Positions 62,183 to 64,000 of a stretch of 64,000 nucleotides of DNA are shown piece after piece; position 1 is the first letter of the stretch; every line of letters starts with the position of its first letter. The notes under the pieces are model-generated. The model searched no databases. It saw only the letters and a program-made list of their open reading frames with translations, and was not told the origin of the DNA. Source of the stretch: Caulobacter segnis ATCC 21756 (GTDB lineage Bacteria; Pseudomonadota; Alphaproteobacteria; Caulobacterales; Caulobacteraceae). Location of the stretch: contig NC_014100.1 of NCBI RefSeq assembly GCF_000092285.1, positions 248,001 through 312,000 of the forward strand, read 5' to 3'. The translations under genes were made by a program, and so were the position numbers.

Positions 62183-63454
62183 ATGACCGCCACCCTCCGC
62201 ACCCTGAAGAACGGCGTCCGCGTCGTCTGTGATCCGATGCCGGGCCTCGAGACCCTGGCGCTCAGCGTGGTGGCCGGCCGCGGCGCGGCCTATGAGGATC
62301 CGGGCCGGTCGGGCTGGTCGCATCTTCTCGAGCACATGGTGTTCAAGGGCGCGGGCCAGCGCTCGGCGCGCGACATCGTCGAGGTGATCGAAAGCGCCGG
62401 CGGCTCGATCAACGCCGCCACGGGTTATGAGCGCACCAGCTTCCAGGTGCGGGCGCTGAAGGGCGGCCTGGATCTGGGCATGGACGTGATCGCCGATCTC
62501 CTTCGGCGTCCGACTCTGGACCCCGCCGACCTCGCGCGTGAGAAGCAGGTCGTGGCCCAGGAGATCGCCGAAGCGGCCGACGCCCCCGACGACTACGTCT
62601 TCGACCTGATCCAGCGCGCCAGCTGGGGCGACCACCCCGTGGGGCGGCCGATCCTGGGCAGCGACGCGACGGTCGAGGCCGCGACGGTCGAGGCCCTGTC
62701 CGATTGGCGCGCGGCGCTCTACGCCGCCGACCGGCTCGTCGTCAGCGCCACCGGCGCGGTCGAGGAGGCCGAGCTGATGGCGGCCGCCGAGCGGGCCTTC
62801 GGCGACTTGCCGGCGACGCCGGGCGAGGCCGTTCCCGCGGCGGCCGCGTTCGTCGGTGGACCGCAGGCCGAGGCGCGCAAGCTGGAGCAGTCTCACCTGG
62901 TCTTCATGCTGCCGGCGTGCGGCTCGCGCGATCAGGACTATTTCGCCCTGCGCATCTTCGCCGAGGTGCTGGGCGGGGGCATGTCCTCGCGCCTGTTCCA
63001 GGAAGCGCGCGAGAAGCGGGGCCTGGCCTACAATATCGACGCCTACGCCGACACCTACGCCGACCACGGCGCGCTGGGGATCTACGCTGGCTGCGCGGCG
63101 TCAGACGCGGTCGAGACCGCCAAGGTCTGCGCCGGCGAGGTCGAGAAGCTGGTCGCCCACATCGACGACGCCGAGCTGGCCCGCGCCAAGGCGCAGTTGA
63201 AGGCTCACATGTTCATGGCCCGCGAGCAGCCGCTGTCGCGGGCGGAGCAGGGGGCGGGGCAGGTGCTGCTGTTCGATCGCCTCTACGCGCCGCGCGAGCT
63301 GGCCGCCGAGGTCGACGCGGTGACCGCCCAGGACGTCGCGCGCCTGGGCCGGCGGTTGCTGGCGGATGGTCACGCCGCGACCGCGGTGCTGGGCGCCAAG
63401 ACCTCGCTGAAGGCGGGCGAGGCGTTCGACAAGACGTTGTTCTCGGCCGCCTGA
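62183..63454 (+). CDS. M16-family zinc metalloprotease (processing-peptidase-like)
   Basis: 423 residues. The inverted zinc motif HLLEH (HxxEH) is in WSHLLEHMVFKGAGQRSARDIVEVIE, with the second metal Glu about 75 residues downstream (QEIAEAADAPDD). A C-terminal M16 domain (LEQSHLVFMLPACGSRDQDYFALRIFAEVLGGGMSSRLFQEAREKRGLAYNIDA) follows. It is similar to mitochondrial MPP beta and bacterial PqqL-type enzymes. It lies after thrC in the usual alphaproteobacterial order. Its target peptides are unknown. Confidence 0.93.
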   Translation: MTATLRTLKNGVRVVCDPMPGLETLALSVVAGRGAAYEDPGRSGWSHLLEHMVFKGAGQRSARDIVEVIESAGGSINAATGYERTSFQVRALKGGLDLGMDVIADLLRRPTLDPADLAREKQVVAQEIAEAADAPDDYVFDLIQRASWGDHPVGRPILGSDATVEAATVEALSDWRAALYAADRLVVSATGAVEEAELMAAAERAFGDLPATPGEAVPAAAAFVGGPQAEARKLEQSHLVFMLPACGSRDQDYFALRIFAEVLGGGMSSRLFQEAREKRGLAYNIDAYADTYADHGALGIYAGCAASDAVETAKVCAGEVEKLVAHIDDAELARAKAQLKAHMFMAREQPLSRAEQGAGQVLLFDRLYAPRELAAEVDAVTAQDVARLGRRLLADGHAATAVLGAKTSLKAGEAFDKTLFSAA

Positions 63455-63500
63455 CGGTGGAAGGTGCGGCCGTGATCGATCCCAAGCCTCCGTCGCGCCC

Positions 63501-64000
63501 GTGCTCCCGTCTTTCCTGAAGCCCCGTCCAACGTCGCGCCTGCAGGGGCGGACGGTCTATCTGCGACCGCCCAAGCTGAGCGACCATCGCGCTTGGGCGA
63601 GCTTGCGGGGGCGTTCGCGATCCTTCCTCGAGCCCTGGGAGCCGATCTGGCCCGAGCACGACCTCACCCGCGCCGCCTTTCGCTCGCGCCTGGCCGCCTA
63701 CGCCCGTGAGATAGAGCTGGACGAGGCCTATCCGTTCTTCATCTTCCGCCGCGCCGATGACGCCCTGGTCGGCGGCGTGAGGCTTTTCCACGTGCGACGT
63801 GGCGTCGCCCAGACCGGGACCATCGGCTACTGGATCGGCGAGCCGTTCGCGCGCCAGGGCCACGCGCGCGACGCCGTCGAGACGGTGATCCGCTTCGCCT
63901 TCAAGGGCTTAGGTCTTCATCGCCTCGAAGCCGCCTGCATGCCGGAGAACACGCCCTCGGCCGCGCTCCTGCTGAAATGTGGCTTTTCCGAGGAAGGATA
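63501..64000 (+). CDS. GNAT acetyltransferase, RimJ/RimL-like (3' truncated by window)
   Basis: 166 residues visible from GTG 63501 before the window ends. SRLQGRTVYLRPPKLSDHRAWASLR is a RimJ/RimL-type start; acetyl-CoA site is IGYWIGEPFARQGHARDAVE; then GLHRLEAACMPENTPSALLLKCGFSEEG. It probably acetylates the N-terminus of a ribosomal protein or a related amine; the assignment is at family level. The start lacks a clear ribosome binding site. Confidence 0.85.
   Translation, partial: MLPSFLKPRPTSRLQGRTVYLRPPKLSDHRAWASLRGRSRSFLEPWEPIWPEHDLTRAAFRSRLAAYAREIELDEAYPFFIFRRADDALVGGVRLFHVRRGVAQTGTIGYWIGEPFARQGHARDAVETVIRFAFKGLGLHRLEAACMPENTPSAALLLKCGFSEEG

Overview
The window is a GC-rich (roughly two-thirds G+C), densely coded chromosomal segment from an alphaproteobacterium. 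It is almost certainly Caulobacter or a close relative. The reasons are: an F1-only ATP synthase operon (atpHAGDC, F0 genes absent); an AtpD with a long Ala/Lys/Pro N-terminal extension; an aa3 oxidase operon ordered ctaC-ctaD-ctaB-coxF-ctaG-ctaE-DUF983-surf1-thrC-M16 protease-GNAT; a TonB-dependent receptor; and a small secreted protein upstream of atpH that matches my memory of the C. crescentus CC_3452 family. I see no prophage, insertion sequence, tRNA, rRNA or CRISPR. The segment reads as core genome with short accessory genes between conserved operons.

Layout. 1-9.7 kb: 3' end of a chemoreceptor gene, a thiolase divergent from a TonB-dependent receptor, a lemA/TPM-domain operon, a frameshifted acyl-CoA dehydrogenase, and two small genes with strong terminators. 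9.8-15.1 kb: atpH-A-G-D-(small Cys protein)-C. 15.2-16.4 kb: a secreted Ala/Pro-rich protein, then a small multidrug resistance (SMR) gene preceded by two ACGA-loop hairpins that fit a guanidine-II (mini-ykkC) riboswitch. 16.4-18.7 kb: two alpha/beta hydrolases, one with a histone-H1-like tail. 18.7-26.3 kb: a leftward block rppH / divergent polysaccharide deacetylase / ctpA / EnvC-like / rlmH / rsfS / nadD / proA, with hairpin repeats. 26.8-34 kb: short regulatory, redox and hypothetical genes. 34-49.6 kb: ubiA, catalase plus a linked small membrane gene, an isochorismatase-family hydrolase, an ABC exporter, a DUF4153 membrane protein, an S10 peptidase, ppk2, rsmE, gshA and a POT peptide transporter. 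49.9-53.7 kb: GNAT, tldD, and a padR/DUF1700-like/DUF2807 operon with a tandem dyad operator. 54-64 kb: cytochrome oxidase subunits and assembly factors, then thrC (frameshifted), an M16 protease and a truncated GNAT gene.

The two large operons together form the respiratory and ATP-producing core: CtaC/D/E build the oxidase, CtaB makes heme O, CtaG loads CuB, Surf1 aids heme a3 insertion, and the F1 sector uses the proton gradient. Three genes (acyl-CoA dehydrogenase, thrC and, less surely, the DUF4153 gene) each look disrupted by one extra base in or next to a short homopolymer. This pattern suggests sequencing or assembly error at least as much as true gene decay. Two families of intergenic hairpin repeats recur through the window: a paired, REP/BIME-like GC-rich element and a shorter element with a GAAAGTG...TTTCG core.
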